In this document: piece by piece, positions 26,171 through 38,094 of the stretch
Numbering within the stretch: the first letter of the stretch is position 1
Layout of the letters: every line of letters starts with the position of its first letter
Assembly: GCA_028277725.1 (NCBI GenBank)
Contig: JANQFX010000046.1
Coordinates: 1 to 64,000, forward strand
Direction of reading: 5' to 3'
Length of the DNA stretch: 64,000 nucleotides
From: Thiohalocapsa sp.
GTDB taxonomy: Bacteria > Pseudomonadota > Gammaproteobacteria > Chromatiales > Chromatiaceae
Position numbers and translations under genes: made by a program
The notes under the pieces: model-generated
Seen by the model: the letters and a program-made list of their open reading frames with translations, nothing else
The model's database searches: none
What the model was told of the DNA's origin: nothing

Positions 26171-28258
26171 TCACGGCTTGTCGGGAGACGGGAGCTTGGA
26201 GATATCGGCGATGCTCGAGAACAGGGCCCTTAGCCGATTGAGGAGGGCCAGGCGATTCCGCCGACGGTGCGGGTTCTCGTCCATGACCATGACCTTGTCG
26301 AAGAATAGATCGACATCCGGGCGCAGAGAGGCCAGAGTCGCCAGGGCCTCGCCGTAGTCCCGCTGCTCAAGCAGCGGAGCGATGTTGGCCGCGAGTGCGG
26401 ACACACGCGCCGCCAGTGCCTTTTCTTCGTCTTCGACGAGGTGGGACTCATCGACTTCGGCGCCGATGGACTCGGGGCCGGACTTCTTCAGGATGTTTGC
26501 GATGCGCTTGTTGGCCGCGGCGAGTGCCGCGGCGGAGTCCAGCGCCATGAAGGTGGTGACCGCCCGAACCCTGCGGTCGAAGTCAGCTGGCTCCGATGCA
26601 TCCACACCCAGTACCGCCTCGACGGCCGCGATATCGACCTGTTGCTCTGTGTAATAGCCCCTCAGCCGATCCATCGTGTAGGCGTAGGTCGATGCAACGG
26701 CATCCGAGGCCAAGACGTCGTCGGCGAAGGTCTCGGCGGAAGCCTGTAGGGTCCAGCGGAGATCGAGCACCAGGCGCTCTTCGATCATGATTCGCAGTAC
26801 GCCGATGGCAGCCCGCCGCAGGCCGTAGGGGTCTTTGACGCCCGTTGGCCGCTCGCCGATGGCGAAAATGCCGAGCAGGGTATCCAGTCGGTCGGCGAGG
26901 GCGACGACGCGCCCGCAATTCGTCTCGGGCAGACTGTCGCCTGCGAACCGAGGAAGATATTGATCCTCCATGGCCGTCGCGACCGCCGGCGCTTCTCCGT
27001 CATGGGCCGCATAGTACTTGCCCATCACACCCTGCAGCGAGCCGAACTCCGACACCATCGCCGTCGTCAGGTCACACTTCGACAGCAGAGCGGCGCGCTC
27101 CGCCTCTGCGGCGTCGTAGCCCAGTTGATCGGCGATCAGGCGCGACAACCGCGCGACCCGTCGGACCTTGTCACCGATGCTGCCCAACTTGTGCTGGAAG
27201 ACGATGCGATCCAGCTCCGCTGCTCGTTCGGCCAGCGGGGTCCGCAGATCCTGGTCCCAGAAGAAACGGGCATCAGTGAACCTCGGGCGAATCACGCGCT
27301 CGTTGCCGGAGCGAACCAGGTCCGGCTCACGGCTCTCAACGTTGGCGACGGCGATGAAGTTCGGCAGCAGCTTGCCGTCGGCGGAGCGCACGGCGAAGTA
27401 CTTCTGGTGATGCTGCATGGTCTCGATGAGGGCCTCCGCCGGAACCTCGAGGAAGTCCTCGTCGAAGTGGCCGAGCAACGCGACAGGCCACTCGCACAGG
27501 GCGGTCACCTCATCGAGGAGGGCATCGGGCGTGCTCGCGACCCCATCGATGGACGATGCGAGTCCTTCCACCTGCCGCTGGATCGATGCACGACGAGCCC
27601 CGAAATCGGGCTCGACGAAGGCACTACGCAGGGCGGGCAGGTAGTCATCGGGCGCCCTGAGGGGAATCGCCTGCGGGCGATGGAAGCGATGACCGCGCGT
27701 CTCGGGGCTGCTCGCGATGCCCAGCACGCGTCCGCTAACCGGCTCATCCCCGAATAGGATGCAGGCCCAATGGACCGGTCGGACGAAACTGACGTCGCTG
27801 TCGCCCCAGCGCATTCGCTTCGGAATCGGTAGCTCGCCGAGGGCGGCACCGATCATGTCGGGCAACAGCTCGGTGGTCGTGCGACCCGGGACCATGCTTC
27901 GATACTCGAGCCAGCTGCCCTTGTCCGTCTCCTCGCGCCCGAGCTCCGAGATCTCGACGCCGCAGGAGCGGGCGAAGCCCAGCGCCGCCTTGGTGGGCTC
28001 GCCGTTGTCGTCGAACGCGGCGCGCACGGCCGGGCCGCGCCGCACCGATTCCCGGTCGACCTGCCCGAGCACGAGCCCGCGCACGATCAATGCCAAGCGT
28101 CGGGGTGCCGCGTAACGCTCGACATCGCCATACGCCAATCCGGCAGCATCCAGTTGGGCCGCGAATCGCTCCGCAAAGGCCGAGGACAACTCGGGCAGCG
28201 CCGTGGGCGGAAGCTCCTCGGTACCGATCTCGACCAACAGATCCCGCCGATCAGCCAC
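26171..28258 (-). CDS. glyS: Glycyl-tRNA synthetase beta subunit
   Basis: Together with GlyQ this forms the alpha2-beta2 enzyme that charges tRNA-Gly; the beta subunit binds tRNA. The start is GTG 28258, overlapping the glyQ stop by eight bases ([18 protein letters not shown]), giving 695 residues. Conserved parts include [36 protein letters not shown] and a C-terminal anticodon-binding region ending [11 protein letters not shown]. The frame continues upstream into glyQ, which I regard as non-coding in that frame. Confidence 0.96.
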   Translation of the reverse strand: MADRRDLLVEIGTEELPPTALPELSSAFAERFAAQLDAAGLAYGDVERYAAPRRLALIVRGLVLGQVDRESVRRGPAVRAAFDDNGEPTKAALGFARSCGVEISELGREETDKGSWLEYRSMVPGRTTTELLPDMIGAALGELPIPKRMRWGDSDVSFVRPVHWACILFGDEPVSGRVLGIASSPETRGHRFHRPQAIPLRAPDDYLPALRSAFVEPDFGARRASIQRQVEGLASSIDGVASTPDALLDEVTALCEWPVALLGHFDEDFLEVPAEALIETMQHHQKYFAVRSADGKLLPNFIAVANVESREPDLVRSGNERVIRPRFTDARFFWDQDLRTPLAERAAELDRIVFQHKLGSIGDKVRRVARLSRLIADQLGYDAAEAERAALLSKCDLTTAMVSEFGSLQGVMGKYYAAHDGEAPAVATAMEDQYLPRFAGDSLPETNCGRVVALADRLDTLLGIFAIGERPTGVKDPYGLRRAAIGVLRIMIEERLVLDLRWTLQASAETFADDVLASDAVASTYAYTMDRLRGYYTEQQVDIAAVEAVLGVDASEPADFDRRVRAVTTFMALDSAAALAAANKRIANILKKSGPESIGAEVDESHLVEDEEKALAARVSALAANIAPLLEQRDYGEALATLASLRPDVDLFFDKVMVMDENPHRRRNRLALLNRLRALFSSIADISKLPSPDKP

Positions 28259-29171
28259 CGTGTTCGTCTCCTTGGTTGCGAGCCATCGGGAAGCCCAGCG
28301 CCTCCCGACTGGCGTAAAAGGCCTCGGCGACTGCACGGGCCAGGGTACGGACCCTCAGGATGAAGCGCTGCCGCTCGGTCACGGAGATGGCACCGCGGGC
28401 ATCCAGAAGATTGAACACATGCGAAGCGCGCAGCACCTGCTCGTACGCCGGCAGGGGAAGCCCGTTGTCGATCAGGTGCCCGCTGAGGGCCTCGGCGCCG
28501 TCGAAGGCGGAGAACAGGGCGGGCACGTCCGCGTATTCGAAGTTATAGGCGGATTGTTCCCGCTCGTTCTGGAGGAAGACATCGCCGTAGCTGACCGGGC
28601 CCTGTGGTGTATCGGCCCACTTGAGATCGAAGACGCTCTCGACGCCCTGCAGATACATGGCGATGCGCTCCAGGCCGTAGGTGATCTCCCCCGTGACGGG
28701 GCGACACTCGAGGCCGCCGACCTGTTGGAAGTAGGTGAACTGCGTCACCTCCATGCCATTCAGCCAGACTTCCCAGCCGAGGCCCCAGGCGCCGAGGGTC
28801 GGTGACTCCCAATTGTCCTCGACGAAGCGGATGTCATGCACCAGGGGATCGATGCCGAGCATGCGCAGCGAGTCCAGGTACAACTCCTGGATGTCGGCAG
28901 GCGAGGGCTTGAGGATCACCTGGAACTGATAATAGTGCTGGAGTCGGTTCGGGTTTTCACCGTACCGTCCGTCCGTGGGGCGGCGGGACGGCTGCACATA
29001 GGCGCTGTTCCAGGGCTCGGGCCCGATGGCCCGCAGGAAGGTGGCAGGGTGGAAGGTCCCGGCGCCCATTTCCATGTCGTAGGGCTGCAGGATGACGCAA
29101 CCGCGCTCGGCCCAGTAGGTCTGGAGGCGGAAGATCAGTTCCTGGAAGGTCTTTGGAAGGTCGGCGTTCAA
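28251..29171 (-). CDS. glyQ: Glycyl-tRNA synthetase alpha subunit
   Basis: The 306-residue catalytic subunit binds glycine and ATP. Conserved blocks are [40 protein letters not shown], the [20 protein letters not shown] stretch and [12 protein letters not shown]. The start ATG 29171 is the usual [13 protein letters not shown]. It is the first gene of glyQ-glyS-gmhB. Its promoter should lie in 29172-29250; a TAGAAT-like -10 hexamer is visible there on the minus strand, without a convincing -35. Confidence 0.97.
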   Translation of the reverse strand: MNADLPKTFQELIFRLQTYWAERGCVILQPYDMEMGAGTFHPATFLRAIGPEPWNSAYVQPSRRPTDGRYGENPNRLQHYYQFQVILKPSPADIQELYLDSLRMLGIDPLVHDIRFVEDNWESPTLGAWGLGWEVWLNGMEVTQFTYFQQVGGLECRPVTGEITYGLERIAMYLQGVESVFDLKWADTPQGPVSYGDVFLQNEREQSAYNFEYADVPALFSAFDGAEALSGHLIDNGLPLPAYEQVLRASHVFNLLDARGAISVTERQRFILRVRTLARAVAEAFYASREALGFPMARNQGDEHGG

Positions 29172-29510
29172 GCGGACGGTCCGTCAAGCTAAAAACAGGC
29201 ATTCTAGCGGCAATCAGCAGTCTTGGACCACAGCCCCCAACGATCCCCCCCAGGTGATCCCCCAGGCGATCCACTACTGCGTTCTCAAGGTATCGCTGGT
29301 CCGTATCGCCGGCGGCGCTGCAGAGAAGCCAGGCGGCCCGGTTTTCGCGTGCGCGGCGCCGTGCCCAACCGACACAGGCGGGCGGGTGTTCGAGTCAGGG
29401 GCGCTGGGTCCCGACACGCCTGTTTCGCATCCACCCCACCTGCTGACCTGTCCGCCACGGACTGATTCAGCCCGCCCCCGAGAGGCGTCGTCGTCCAATC
29501 GAGGTCTATC
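29172..29510. other. Gene-free spacer between glyQ and CDF exporter
   Basis: This 339-bp divergent spacer should hold promoters for both genes. I see no protein-coding pattern, RNA gene or strong palindrome in it. Runs of C (CCCCCCAGGTGATCCCCC around 29247) are noticeable but have no meaning that I recognise. Confidence 0.5.
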
Positions 29511-30704
29511 ATGCAGTCACAGGACAGAGCAGCGGTGACCGGTTCCATCGACCCCGTCGATCGTCGTCGAGCGGTCACCCGAACCGCCTTGGCCGGCGCG
29601 ATATCCAATCTGTTGCTCTCGGCCCTCAAGGTGGGCGTGGGCTGGGTGGGCAATTCGCACGCCCTGGTGGCGGACGGCATCCATTCCCTGTCCGATCTCG
29701 CGAGCGATGTGCTCGTCTGGGTTGCGGGCCACCACGCCAGCCGCGGACCGGACGAGGAGCATCCCTACGGCCATGCCCGCTACGAAACCATGGCCACCCT
29801 CGCCCTCGGGCTCTTGCTATTCCTGGTTGCCCTCGGGCTCGGCTGGGATGCGGTCGAGCGCCTGTTTGCGCCCGAGGACCTGGCTCAACCGGCCTGGATC
29901 ACGCTCTACGCGGCGGCACTGTCCATATTCGTGAAGGAGTGGCTGTATTGGTATACCCGCGCCTACGCCATCCGGGTGAAGTCCGACATGCTCCGGGCCA
30001 ATGCGTGGCACCATCGCTCCGACGCCATCTCGTCGGTGGTCGTGCTCGTGGGCGTTGCGGGAACGCTGGCGGGCCTGCCCTATTTGGATGCGGTCGCGGC
30101 CTGCATCGTCGCTGCCATGATCGCGAAGATCGCCTGGGATCTGGGCATGGATGCGGTGCGCGAGCTCGTCGATACGGGGCTGGAGCCCGAGCGCCTGGCC
30201 GCGGTGCGCGAGACCATTCTCAACGTGGGCGGTGTCCGTGACATCCATCTTCTGCGCACCCGCACCCTCGGCGGCACCGCGTCGACCGACGTGCACGTCC
30301 TCGTCGACCCCTACATCAGCGTCTCCGAAGGGCACATGATCAGCGTGCAGGTAGAGCGGGAACTGAAGCGCAAGATCGACGAGATATCGGACGTGACGGT
30401 CCATATCGATTCAGAAGACGATAGCTCCACGGCGCCGACCCAAGATCTTCCCGGTCGTCGCGCGGCGTTGGCTCGACTCGCGGCGCTCTGGTCCGATGTG
30501 CCGGGGCTCGCCTCCCGGGAGCGCGTGCAGCTGCACTATCTGGGCGGTCGCATCCAGGTCGAGGTCTTCCTGCCGGGTTCGGACGCTCAACAGGCCCGGT
30601 CCGCGGATGCGCTCTACGAACGCGCCCTTGAGGCCCTGTCCAAGGACGCCGTGTTCGGGGACTTGAGGATCTACTACGGTGGCGCGCCCGACAACGGTGC
30701 CTGA
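29511..30704 (+). CDS. Cation diffusion facilitator (FieF/MamM-like) exporter
   Basis: The 397-residue CDF transporter exports divalent metals in exchange for protons. Six membrane helices include the paired metal sites [13 protein letters not shown] in helix 2 and HHRSDAISS in helix 5. A cytoplasmic dimerisation domain follows ([30 protein letters not shown]). About 85 extra residues at the C-terminus form a second small domain ([12 protein letters not shown] to [10 protein letters not shown]), longer than E. coli FieF (300 residues). The metal cannot be told from sequence. Confidence 0.88.
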   Translation: MQSQDRAAVTGSIDPVDRRRAVTRTALAGAISNLLLSALKVGVGWVGNSHALVADGIHSLSDLASDVLVWVAGHHASRGPDEEHPYGHARYETMATLALGLLLFLVALGLGWDAVERLFAPEDLAQPAWITLYAAALSIFVKEWLYWYTRAYAIRVKSDMLRANAWHHRSDAISSVVVLVGVAGTLAGLPYLDAVAACIVAAMIAKIAWDLGMDAVRELVDTGLEPERLAAVRETILNVGGVRDIHLLRTRTLGGTASTDVHVLVDPYISVSEGHMISVQVERELKRKIDEISDVTVHIDSEDDSSTAPTQDLPGRRAALARLAALWSDVPGLASRERVQLHYLGGRIQVEVFLPGSDAQQARSADALYERALEALSKDAVFGDLRIYYGGAPDNGA

Positions 30705-30849
30705 GCTCGGCGCATGTTGGTGCGTGCGGAGACGGCGTGGCGCATCCCGCGCGCGATGCGGAGTAAGATGCCGGGATCGACGCGGCGCACAGTCCCTATC
30801 CGCCGGCCGACATCACCGACCCTCTACCACTCGACGGGAGATTGACAGT

Positions 30850-32256
30850 ATGGCATCGAAGATCCTGGACACCATCAAGAACGAGGACGTGCGGTTCGTC
30901 GACCTGCGCTTCACCGACACCCGTGGCAAGGAGCAGCACGTCTCGTTGCCCGCCGGTGTGGTCGACGAGGCCCTGTTCCAGGACGGCAAGATGTTCGACG
31001 GCTCCTCGATCGCCGGCTGGAAGGGGATCGAGGCCTCCGATATGGTGCTGATGCCCGAGGCGGATACCGCGGTTCTCGATCCCTTTGCCGATGAGAACAC
31101 GCTGATCGTGCGTTGCGATATCCTCGAGCCCTCCACCATGCAGGGCTACGAGCGTGATCCGCGTTCCGTCGCAAAACGTGCCGAGGCCTATCTGAAGTCC
31201 ACCGGTGTCGCCGATACCGCGTTCTTCGGCCCCGAGCCCGAGTTCTTCGTCCTTGATGACGTCCGCTGGGGTGCCGACATGAGCGGCGCCTTCTACAAGG
31301 TGGACTCCGACGAGGCGGACTGGAACTCCGAGCGTGTCTTCGAGGACGGCAACATGGGCCATCGCCCGGGCATCAAAGGGGGCTATTTCCCGGTGCCGCC
31401 GGTCGACTCGCTCAACGATCTGCGCGCGGCCATGTGCCTGGCCCTGGAAGAGATGGACGTCCCTGTCGAGGTGCACCACCACGAGGTGGCCACCGCCGGC
31501 CAGTGCGAGATCGGCACCAGGTTCAGCACCCTGGTGCAGCGTGCGGATTGGAACCAGATCCTCAAGTACTGCGTTCACAACGTGGCACACGCCTATGGCA
31601 AGACCGCGACCTTCATGCCGAAGCCGCTGGTGGGCGACAACGGCAACGGCATGCACGTCCACCAGTCCCTGGCGAAAGACGGCCAGAACATCTTCGCGGG
31701 GGACAAGTACGGCGGCCTGTCCGAGACCGCGTTGTACTACATCGGCGGTATCATCAAGCATGCGCGCGCGTTGAACGCGCTGACCAACGCCTCCACCAAC
31801 TCCTATAAGCGCCTGGTGCCAGGCTTCGAGGCGCCGGTCATGCTGGCCTACTCCGCCAAGAACCGCTCCGCGTCTATCCGCATTCCGCACGACCCCAACC
31901 CGAAGGCCACCCGCATCGAGGTGCGCTTCCCCGACAGCATGGGCAACCCCTACCTGTCCTTCTCCGCGATGATGATGGCGGGTCTCGACGGCATTCTGAA
32001 CAAGCTCCATCCCGGTGATGCCATGGACAAGGACCTGTACGACCTGCCACCCGAGGAGGAGAAGGCCATCCCGCAGGTCTGCTACTCCCTGGACCAGGCC
32101 CTGGACGCCCTCGACAAGGACCGTGAGTTCCTCACCGCCGGCGGCGTCTTCACCGATGACGTCATCGATGGCTACATCGCACTCAAGATGCAGGAGGTCA
32201 CGCAGCTTCGTATGACCACGCATCCTGTCGAGTTCGACCTCTACTACAGCCTGTAG
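30850..32256 (+). CDS. glnA: Glutamine synthetase type I
   Basis: GS-I makes glutamine from glutamate, ammonia and ATP. The 468 residues include [50 protein letters not shown], the ATP-binding signature [16 protein letters not shown] and [19 protein letters not shown]. Tyr397 lies in DLYDLPPEE, the adenylylation site of the GS-I beta class, so activity is probably set by GlnE/GlnB. The frame opens upstream, but ATG 30850 gives the normal N-terminus. ntrBC follows on the same strand after about 550 bp. Confidence 0.97.
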   Translation: MASKILDTIKNEDVRFVDLRFTDTRGKEQHVSLPAGVVDEALFQDGKMFDGSSIAGWKGIEASDMVLMPEADTAVLDPFADENTLIVRCDILEPSTMQGYERDPRSVAKRAEAYLKSTGVADTAFFGPEPEFFVLDDVRWGADMSGAFYKVDSDEADWNSERVFEDGNMGHRPGIKGGYFPVPPVDSLNDLRAAMCLALEEMDVPVEVHHHEVATAGQCEIGTRFSTLVQRADWNQILKYCVHNVAHAYGKTATFMPKPLVGDNGNGMHVHQSLAKDGQNIFAGDKYGGLSETALYYIGGIIKHARALNALTNASTNSYKRLVPGFEAPVMLAYSAKNRSASIRIPHDPNPKATRIEVRFPDSMGNPYLSFSAMMMAGLDGILNKLHPGDAMDKDLYDLPPEEEKAIPQVCYSLDQALDALDKDREFLTAGGVFTDDVIDGYIALKMQEVTQLRMTTHPVEFDLYYSL

Positions 32257-32267
32257 GCTGGCCTCAT

Positions 32268-32289
32268 GCGGCCGCCGATCGGCGGCCGC
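32268..32289. terminator. Perfect 22-bp palindrome after glnA
   Basis: GCGGCCGCCGA followed at once by its reverse complement forms an 11-bp arm palindrome, 11 bases past the glnA stop. As RNA it would fold into a very stable stem, with the central bases forced into the loop. It lacks a T-run. It may limit read-through into ntrBC, which would give glnA more transcript than its regulators. Confidence 0.5.
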
Positions 32290-32536
32290 CCACCGCGCAT
32301 CCCGCCCCGTCCTTCTGCGCTCCCCAAGTCGGCATCGCGATACAGAGCTCCGATCGCCCATTCTCCGTTCGGCAGGTGACCTGGCGCGGGCGATGAAGCT
32401 GCGTGGCCCGTCACCTCCGAGTCTTCCATTGTGCCTCGATCCGGTGCTCAAGATCCGGCACTGGGCGGATGCCTGATGTGCGTCGGCGCAAGGCCTGAGT
32501 CCGGCTGTTTTGCCATCGTAACGATGGTGCACGAAC

Positions 32537-32553
32537 CGCACTATATTGGTGCA
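32537..32553. promoter_or_regulatory. NtrC-binding site upstream of ntrB
   Basis: CGCACTATATTGGTGCA matches the enteric NtrC consensus TGCACYANNNTGGTGCA at all but the first base. It lies 260 bp before the ntrB start. In enterics NtrC controls its own glnLG promoter from such a site, so feedback control of ntrBC is the simplest reading. A further half-site TGGTGCA lies six bases upstream. Confidence 0.65.
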
Positions 32554-32812
32554 TAGCTGGCATCGCTCCCCGACCGCTCTTCCCGGACCTGCGCGCGCAC
32601 TCTGGCATCTGCCGATGCCGTGGTCCAGACTCTACGTGGCGCGACTCTTGCTTGTCTCTTCCTACCGCTGCCTATGCCCGATGTGCCACCCGGCGCATCG
32701 ACATCCCTTGGGGTCGGCGGTCTCAGGTCGAAGACCCCGGTGAAGCGTTGTCGCAAGACGTCAGCAGATGTGCTCTTTGGGTCCGATCCACGCTTGGAAC
32801 GAAGTCTGTCGT

Positions 32813-33887
32813 ATGCAACAGAAAATAAGGGAGAACAGAGCTCTGGCGTCGTCGATCCTGAGCAATCTCAATACCGCAGTGCTGCTCTTCGACGCCGACT
32901 TGCGGCTCACCTATATCAATTCTGCGGGCGAACTCCTGCTGGCCGTCAGTGCCAACGCCGTCCTGGGCCGGGAAGCAGGCGGGCTCGTCCCCTGTCCGTC
33001 GGAGCCGGTGGAGAAGCGCCTCAAGGAGGCCCTGCGGACACGGCATCCCTTCACGGAACGTGAGGTAGAGGTGCGTCGCCCCGATGGAGAGATGATCCGC
33101 GTCAATTGCACCGTGCTTCCGGTGCACCAAACCGAGTCAGAGACCGATCTGTTGATGGAACTGCGTCAGGTGGACCGCCAGATCCGCATCACCCGAGAGG
33201 AGCACCTGATCTCCCAGCACCAGGCGACACAGGCGCTGTTGCGCGGCCTCGCGCACGAGATCAAGAACCCCCTCGGCGGACTACGCGGGGCCGCACAGCT
33301 GCTGGAGCAGGAGCTGCCGAGTGCGGATCTGCGCGAATACACCCGCATCATCATCGATGAGGCCGACCGGCTGCAGAGCCTGCTCAACAGGATGCTCGGG
33401 CCGAATCAGCTGCCGCAGGTGCGGGAGGTCAATATCCACCACGTGCTCGAACACGTGCGCGGCCTACTCAGCGCCGAATACCCGAACGGGCCCGAGATCA
33501 TGCGCGATTACGATCCGAGCATTCCGGACCTGCATGCCGATCCGGACCGATTGATCCAGGCCCTGCTGAATATCGGCCGCAACGGTGCCCAGGCCGCCGG
33601 GCCCAAGGGCCAGCTGACCTTCCGCACCCGGGTCCTGCGCCAGTTCACGCTCGGCAACGAGCTGCATCGGCTGGTGTTGCGGGTCGAGATTGCAGACACC
33701 GGGCCAGGTATCCCGGAGAAGCTGATCGATCGCATCTTCTTCCCGATGGTGTCGGGGCACCCCGGCGGCACCGGGCTGGGATTGCCCATCGCCCAGGAGC
33801 TGATCAACCATCACGGCGGACTGATCGAATGCGAGAGCCGGCCCGGCAGCACCGAGTTCTTCGTCTATTTGCCGTTGGAGACCGGTG

Positions 33888-33895
<8 letters not shown>
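32813..33895 (+). CDS. glnL: Nitrogen regulation sensor kinase NtrB
   Basis: NtrB (GlnL) phosphorylates NtrC when nitrogen is short and is steered by PII proteins. With the start at ATG 32813 it has 360 residues: a PAS domain (LSNLNTAVLLFDADLRLTYI), the H-box LLRGLAHEIKNPLGGLRGA with His148, and the ATPase boxes LIQALLNIGRNGAQA, EIADTGPGIP and GTGLGLPIAQELI. An in-frame start 15 codons earlier is possible but has no better support. It has no membrane segment, as expected. It overlaps ntrC by eight bases. Confidence 0.96.
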
Positions 33896-35330
<1,435 letters not shown>

Positions 35331-35560
35331 TGGAACAACTCGGTTGGCCCGGAGTTGTCGCCCGGTTCGCGCCAAATCGGCGGAGGACTGTCGATCCCCG
35401 AAACTGCAAGACCCGCCCCGAAGGAACCGAGGGCCCCAGACTGCGGGCAAGTCCGCGACCAAGTCCAGGGGCATTGATTGCGGGCGATCCGGCATCGACA
35501 TAGTGGGGCTGTCAGTTTCCGAACCGATCGCCCATCCACCCATCTTGCTCGAGGCCGCCC

Positions 35561-35962
35561 TTGGACAACACCAGTATTCAGCTCGCCGACTCGCAGGTCT
35601 CCGGGATCACTTCCTCGACCGACAGCCTGCGGGTTCGATTCTCCAAGGCCATCGTCATCAAGACCATGACCGGCTCAGTCGAGCGTACCCTCTGGTGGCA
35701 GGCCGGCGACATGGTCCTAGACGAGCCTCAGATCCAAGGCGAACTGCCCGAGGGCGAGCTGACCTGCTCCGGTGGCGACATCGACGACAACATCTACACC
35801 TACCGCGACATGATCCCGCTGCCCCTGGAGAGTCGGGGTGCGATCCGCTGCGAGCTGCATTGGCAAGGGGATGCACCGCCCCTGATCGTCTCCGCCAGCG
35901 CGATCCGCCTGGAGATGGAAGCCACTCCCAAGTACCAGCGACACCTGCGCGACCGAGCGTGA
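35561..35962 (+). CDS. Conserved-looking protein of unknown function
   Basis: The 133-residue product starts at TTG 35561 (MDNTSIQLADSQVSGIT). It has no signal peptide, membrane segment or metal motif. The pattern of alternating polar and hydrophobic residues (SLRVRFSKAIVIKTMTGSVE, GELTCSGGDIDDN, GAIRCELHW, LIVSASAIRLEME) suggests an all-beta domain. Coding quality is good: codon third positions are GC-rich and frame-consistent. It follows ntrC by 230 bp, a stretch with nothing obvious. I do not recognise the family. Confidence 0.6.
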   Translation: MDNTSIQLADSQVSGITSSTDSLRVRFSKAIVIKTMTGSVERTLWWQAGDMVLDEPQIQGELPEGELTCSGGDIDDNIYTYRDMIPLPLESRGAIRCELHWQGDAPPLIVSASAIRLEMEATPKYQRHLRDRA

Positions 35963-36361
35963 CACTACGCCGCCGCCTCAGGGGGCTTGCGGGGGGAGCC
36001 GGGTGCAAGGCACCCCCGAATGCGACGCATGCAGCGCCCTCGATGCCAGCCCCCGTGACACGGCGCCGTGCCGGTCCACGGCGGCAGTTCTTTGCTGGCT
36101 AGCCGTTTCGTGCTATGCTGCAAGGTCATGCCAGAATAACGACACCAGCGCATCAATGCGCTACCCCAGCAGCCGCGGCTCGACCCAGGTCGCCGAGCGC
36201 TCCGCACCTACTCGCTAGATAGCCGGCCAAGCCGCGCAGCCACCTGCAACAGCACTTCCATGGTGCGCCCGCTGTTCCGGGCGCCCCGACGCGCCCGTGA
36301 GCGTGCAATCTGTCATCGCGCGCCCTGGGTACCGACGATCAGTGCAGGAAGGAGAGCAACC
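35963..36361 (+). promoter_or_regulatory. Spacer and possible promoter upstream of kamA-like gene
   Basis: A small hairpin GGGTGC-AAG-GCACCC (36001-36015) follows the unknown gene. A possible sigma-70 promoter is TTGCTG (36092-36097) with TATGCT (36114-36119), 16 bp apart, which would leave a leader of about 235 bases. The match is modest. No gene or riboswitch was recognised in the rest of the spacer. Confidence 0.3.
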
Positions 36362-37738
36362 ATGACAGTGACAAATCTGCGGCATCAGACGAATGGCGGC
36401 ACTGCTTCGCGAAGCACGCCGCGTCCGTTCCGCGTATTCACTCAGCGCGATCTCGACCGCATCACCGCGATCCGCCATCTGCCCGCAGATCAGCGTTTTG
36501 CCATGAAGGTGGTGTCGACGGTGCTTCCGTTCCGCGTCAATGAGTACGTGATCGAGCAGCTCATCGACTGGTCTCGAGTTCCGGACGATCCGGTTTTCCA
36601 ACTCACCTTCCCGCAGACCGGGATGTTGACCGAGCAGCACTTCACGGACGTAGCGGAACTCCTTCGGCGCGATGCCGACAAGGAGGAGCTCAATCGGACC
36701 GTCGCCCGCATCCGTCACGAGCTGAACCCACACCCTGCTGGGCAGCGTGAGCTGAACATTCCGAGGCTTCCGAACGGCGAGGAGGTCACGGGCCTGCAGC
36801 ACAAGTACCGCGAAACGGTGCTGTTCTTCCCGAGCCAGGGCCAGACCTGTCACGCCTATTGCAGCTTCTGCTTCCGTTGGGCGCAGTTCATCGGCGACAA
36901 GGCACTTCGCATCTCGACCAACGAGCAGCGGGGGTTGCACGCCTATCTCCGCCAGCATCGCTGCGTGTCCGACCTGCTCATAACTGGTGGTGATCCCATG
37001 GTCATGAAGACGCGGCACCTGACGGACTACCTTGAGCCCCTGCTGCATCCCGACTTCGATCACATCCAGACCATCCGCATCGGCACCAAGGCCCTATCGT
37101 TCTGGCCACAACGATTCGTCAGCGATGCCGACAGCGACGGGCTGCTCGAGCTGCTCGAGCGACTCGCGTCTGCCGGCAAGCACGTCGCCCTCATGGCCCA
37201 CTTCAACCATTGGCGTGAGCTGGAGACGGATGTGTGCGAGGAGGCCATTCGCCGAATCCGTGCGACGGGCACGCAGATCCGCAGTCAGGGTCCGCTGCTG
37301 GCGCATATCAACGACGAGCCCGACGCCTGGGCCCGCCTCTGGAAGACTCAGGTTCGGCTCGGCATCGTACCCTATTACATGTTCGTGGAGCGGGATACGG
37401 GTGCGCATCACTACTTCAAAGTACCCCTGGTGCGCGCCTGGGAGATCTACCGCGAGGCGATCCAGCAGGTATCCGGCCTGTCCCGTACCGCGAGGGGGCC
37501 GAGCATGAGCGCTGGGCCGGGCAAGGTGGAGGTCCAGGGCGTCGCCGACATCCGCGGTGAGCGGGTGTTCGTCCTTCGCTTCCTGCAGGCGCGCAATCCC
37601 GACTGGGTCAACCGGCCGTTCTTCGCCAAGTTCGACCCGGAGGCCACCTGGCTCAATCAGCTCGAACCCGCCTTCGGCGAGGACTCGTTCTTCTTCGAGT
37701 CCGAGTATCGGGAGCGTTGGCTCGGCGCCTTGCACTGA
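36362..37738 (+). CDS. KamA-family radical SAM protein (lysine 2,3-aminomutase-like)
   Basis: The 458-residue protein has the radical SAM cluster motif CHAYCSFC (Cys163, Cys167, Cys170). VLFFPSQGQ comes just before it, LLITGGDPMVM after it and RIGTKALSFWP further on, as in lysine 2,3-aminomutase. The PLP lysine is probably Lys388 in SAGPGKVEV, where true aminomutases have PGGGGK. ATG 36362 is favoured by GGAAGGAGAG upstream. Its partners for beta-lysine osmolyte synthesis (an acetyltransferase) or EF-P modification (epmA) are not adjacent, so the substrate is open. It is longer than EpmB (about 340 residues). Confidence 0.85.
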   Translation: MTVTNLRHQTNGGTASRSTPRPFRVFTQRDLDRITAIRHLPADQRFAMKVVSTVLPFRVNEYVIEQLIDWSRVPDDPVFQLTFPQTGMLTEQHFTDVAELLRRDADKEELNRTVARIRHELNPHPAGQRELNIPRLPNGEEVTGLQHKYRETVLFFPSQGQTCHAYCSFCFRWAQFIGDKALRISTNEQRGLHAYLRQHRCVSDLLITGGDPMVMKTRHLTDYLEPLLHPDFDHIQTIRIGTKALSFWPQRFVSDADSDGLLELLERLASAGKHVALMAHFNHWRELETDVCEEAIRRIRATGTQIRSQGPLLAHINDEPDAWARLWKTQVRLGIVPYYMFVERDTGAHHYFKVPLVRAWEIYREAIQQVSGLSRTARGPSMSAGPGKVEVQGVADIRGERVFVLRFLQARNPDWVNRPFFAKFDPEATWLNQLEPAFGEDSFFFESEYRERWLGALH

Positions 37739-38094
37739 TCGGGTCGCCGGGTTCGGGGCGGCTCGCGGCATCGGGCTGCCGGCCGTCGCACCCCTGTCGG
37801 TGCAGCTCCATGGTTGGCCCCAAGTACCGAGGCGATTTCTGTCATGAAACACACCACCTGGCTTGTCTTCTCGCCCGCCGACCTTGTCGCGCCAGCCCCC
37901 ACATAGAACGACTATGCGGGGGTCGGCGCTTCGCGGAGGCGAACGAGCATCCGGCGCCATGCGGTATGTTTCATTCCGGCAATCGCCTAAGAGACCCCGC
38001 GTCGGCGATGCCGGCGCGGGGTCTGACCCTTCAGCTCCGCTCGTCCTCGGGGTGTTCGGGAGAAAGCGGGCTCGAAGCGGAGGTCGACGACGAC
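37739..38094. other. Spacer with two strong stem-loops
   Basis: This 356-bp spacer lies between convergent genes. The first stem-loop is CCCCCACATAG-AACGA-CTATGCGGGGG (37896-37922), with one A-C mismatch in 11 pairs. The second is AGACCCCGCG with CGCGGGGTCT (37992-38024), extended by an inner CGGC/GCCG pair. Either could end transcription of the kamA-like gene or of the small gene opposite; neither has a T-run. I see no protein-coding pattern. Confidence 0.45.

Larger units (their letters stand above)
32257..32812. other. glnA-ntrB spacer
   Basis: This 556-bp spacer contains the post-glnA palindrome and the NtrC-type site, listed separately. Just before the latter is an inverted repeat CCATCG-TAA-CGATGG (32513-32527) merging into a half-site TGGTGCA (32525-32531). 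A weak sigma-54 pattern, GG-N10-GC (32526-32539), overlaps the NtrC site. I see no gene here. Confidence 0.5.

Noticed and set aside
30738-30753. Sigma-54-like GG-N10-GC sequence upstream of glnA (TGGCGCATCCCGCGCG)
   Set aside because: Only the invariant GG and GC and part of the -24 box match; the -12 TTGC is missing and such patterns are common in GC-rich DNA. The nearby TTGGTGCG is only half of an NtrC site.
33435-33460. CACGTG-containing sequence in ntrB as another parS
   Set aside because: Only the central six bases match; the TGTT and AACA arms are absent. The same holds for CACGTG at about 15538 and 48860.
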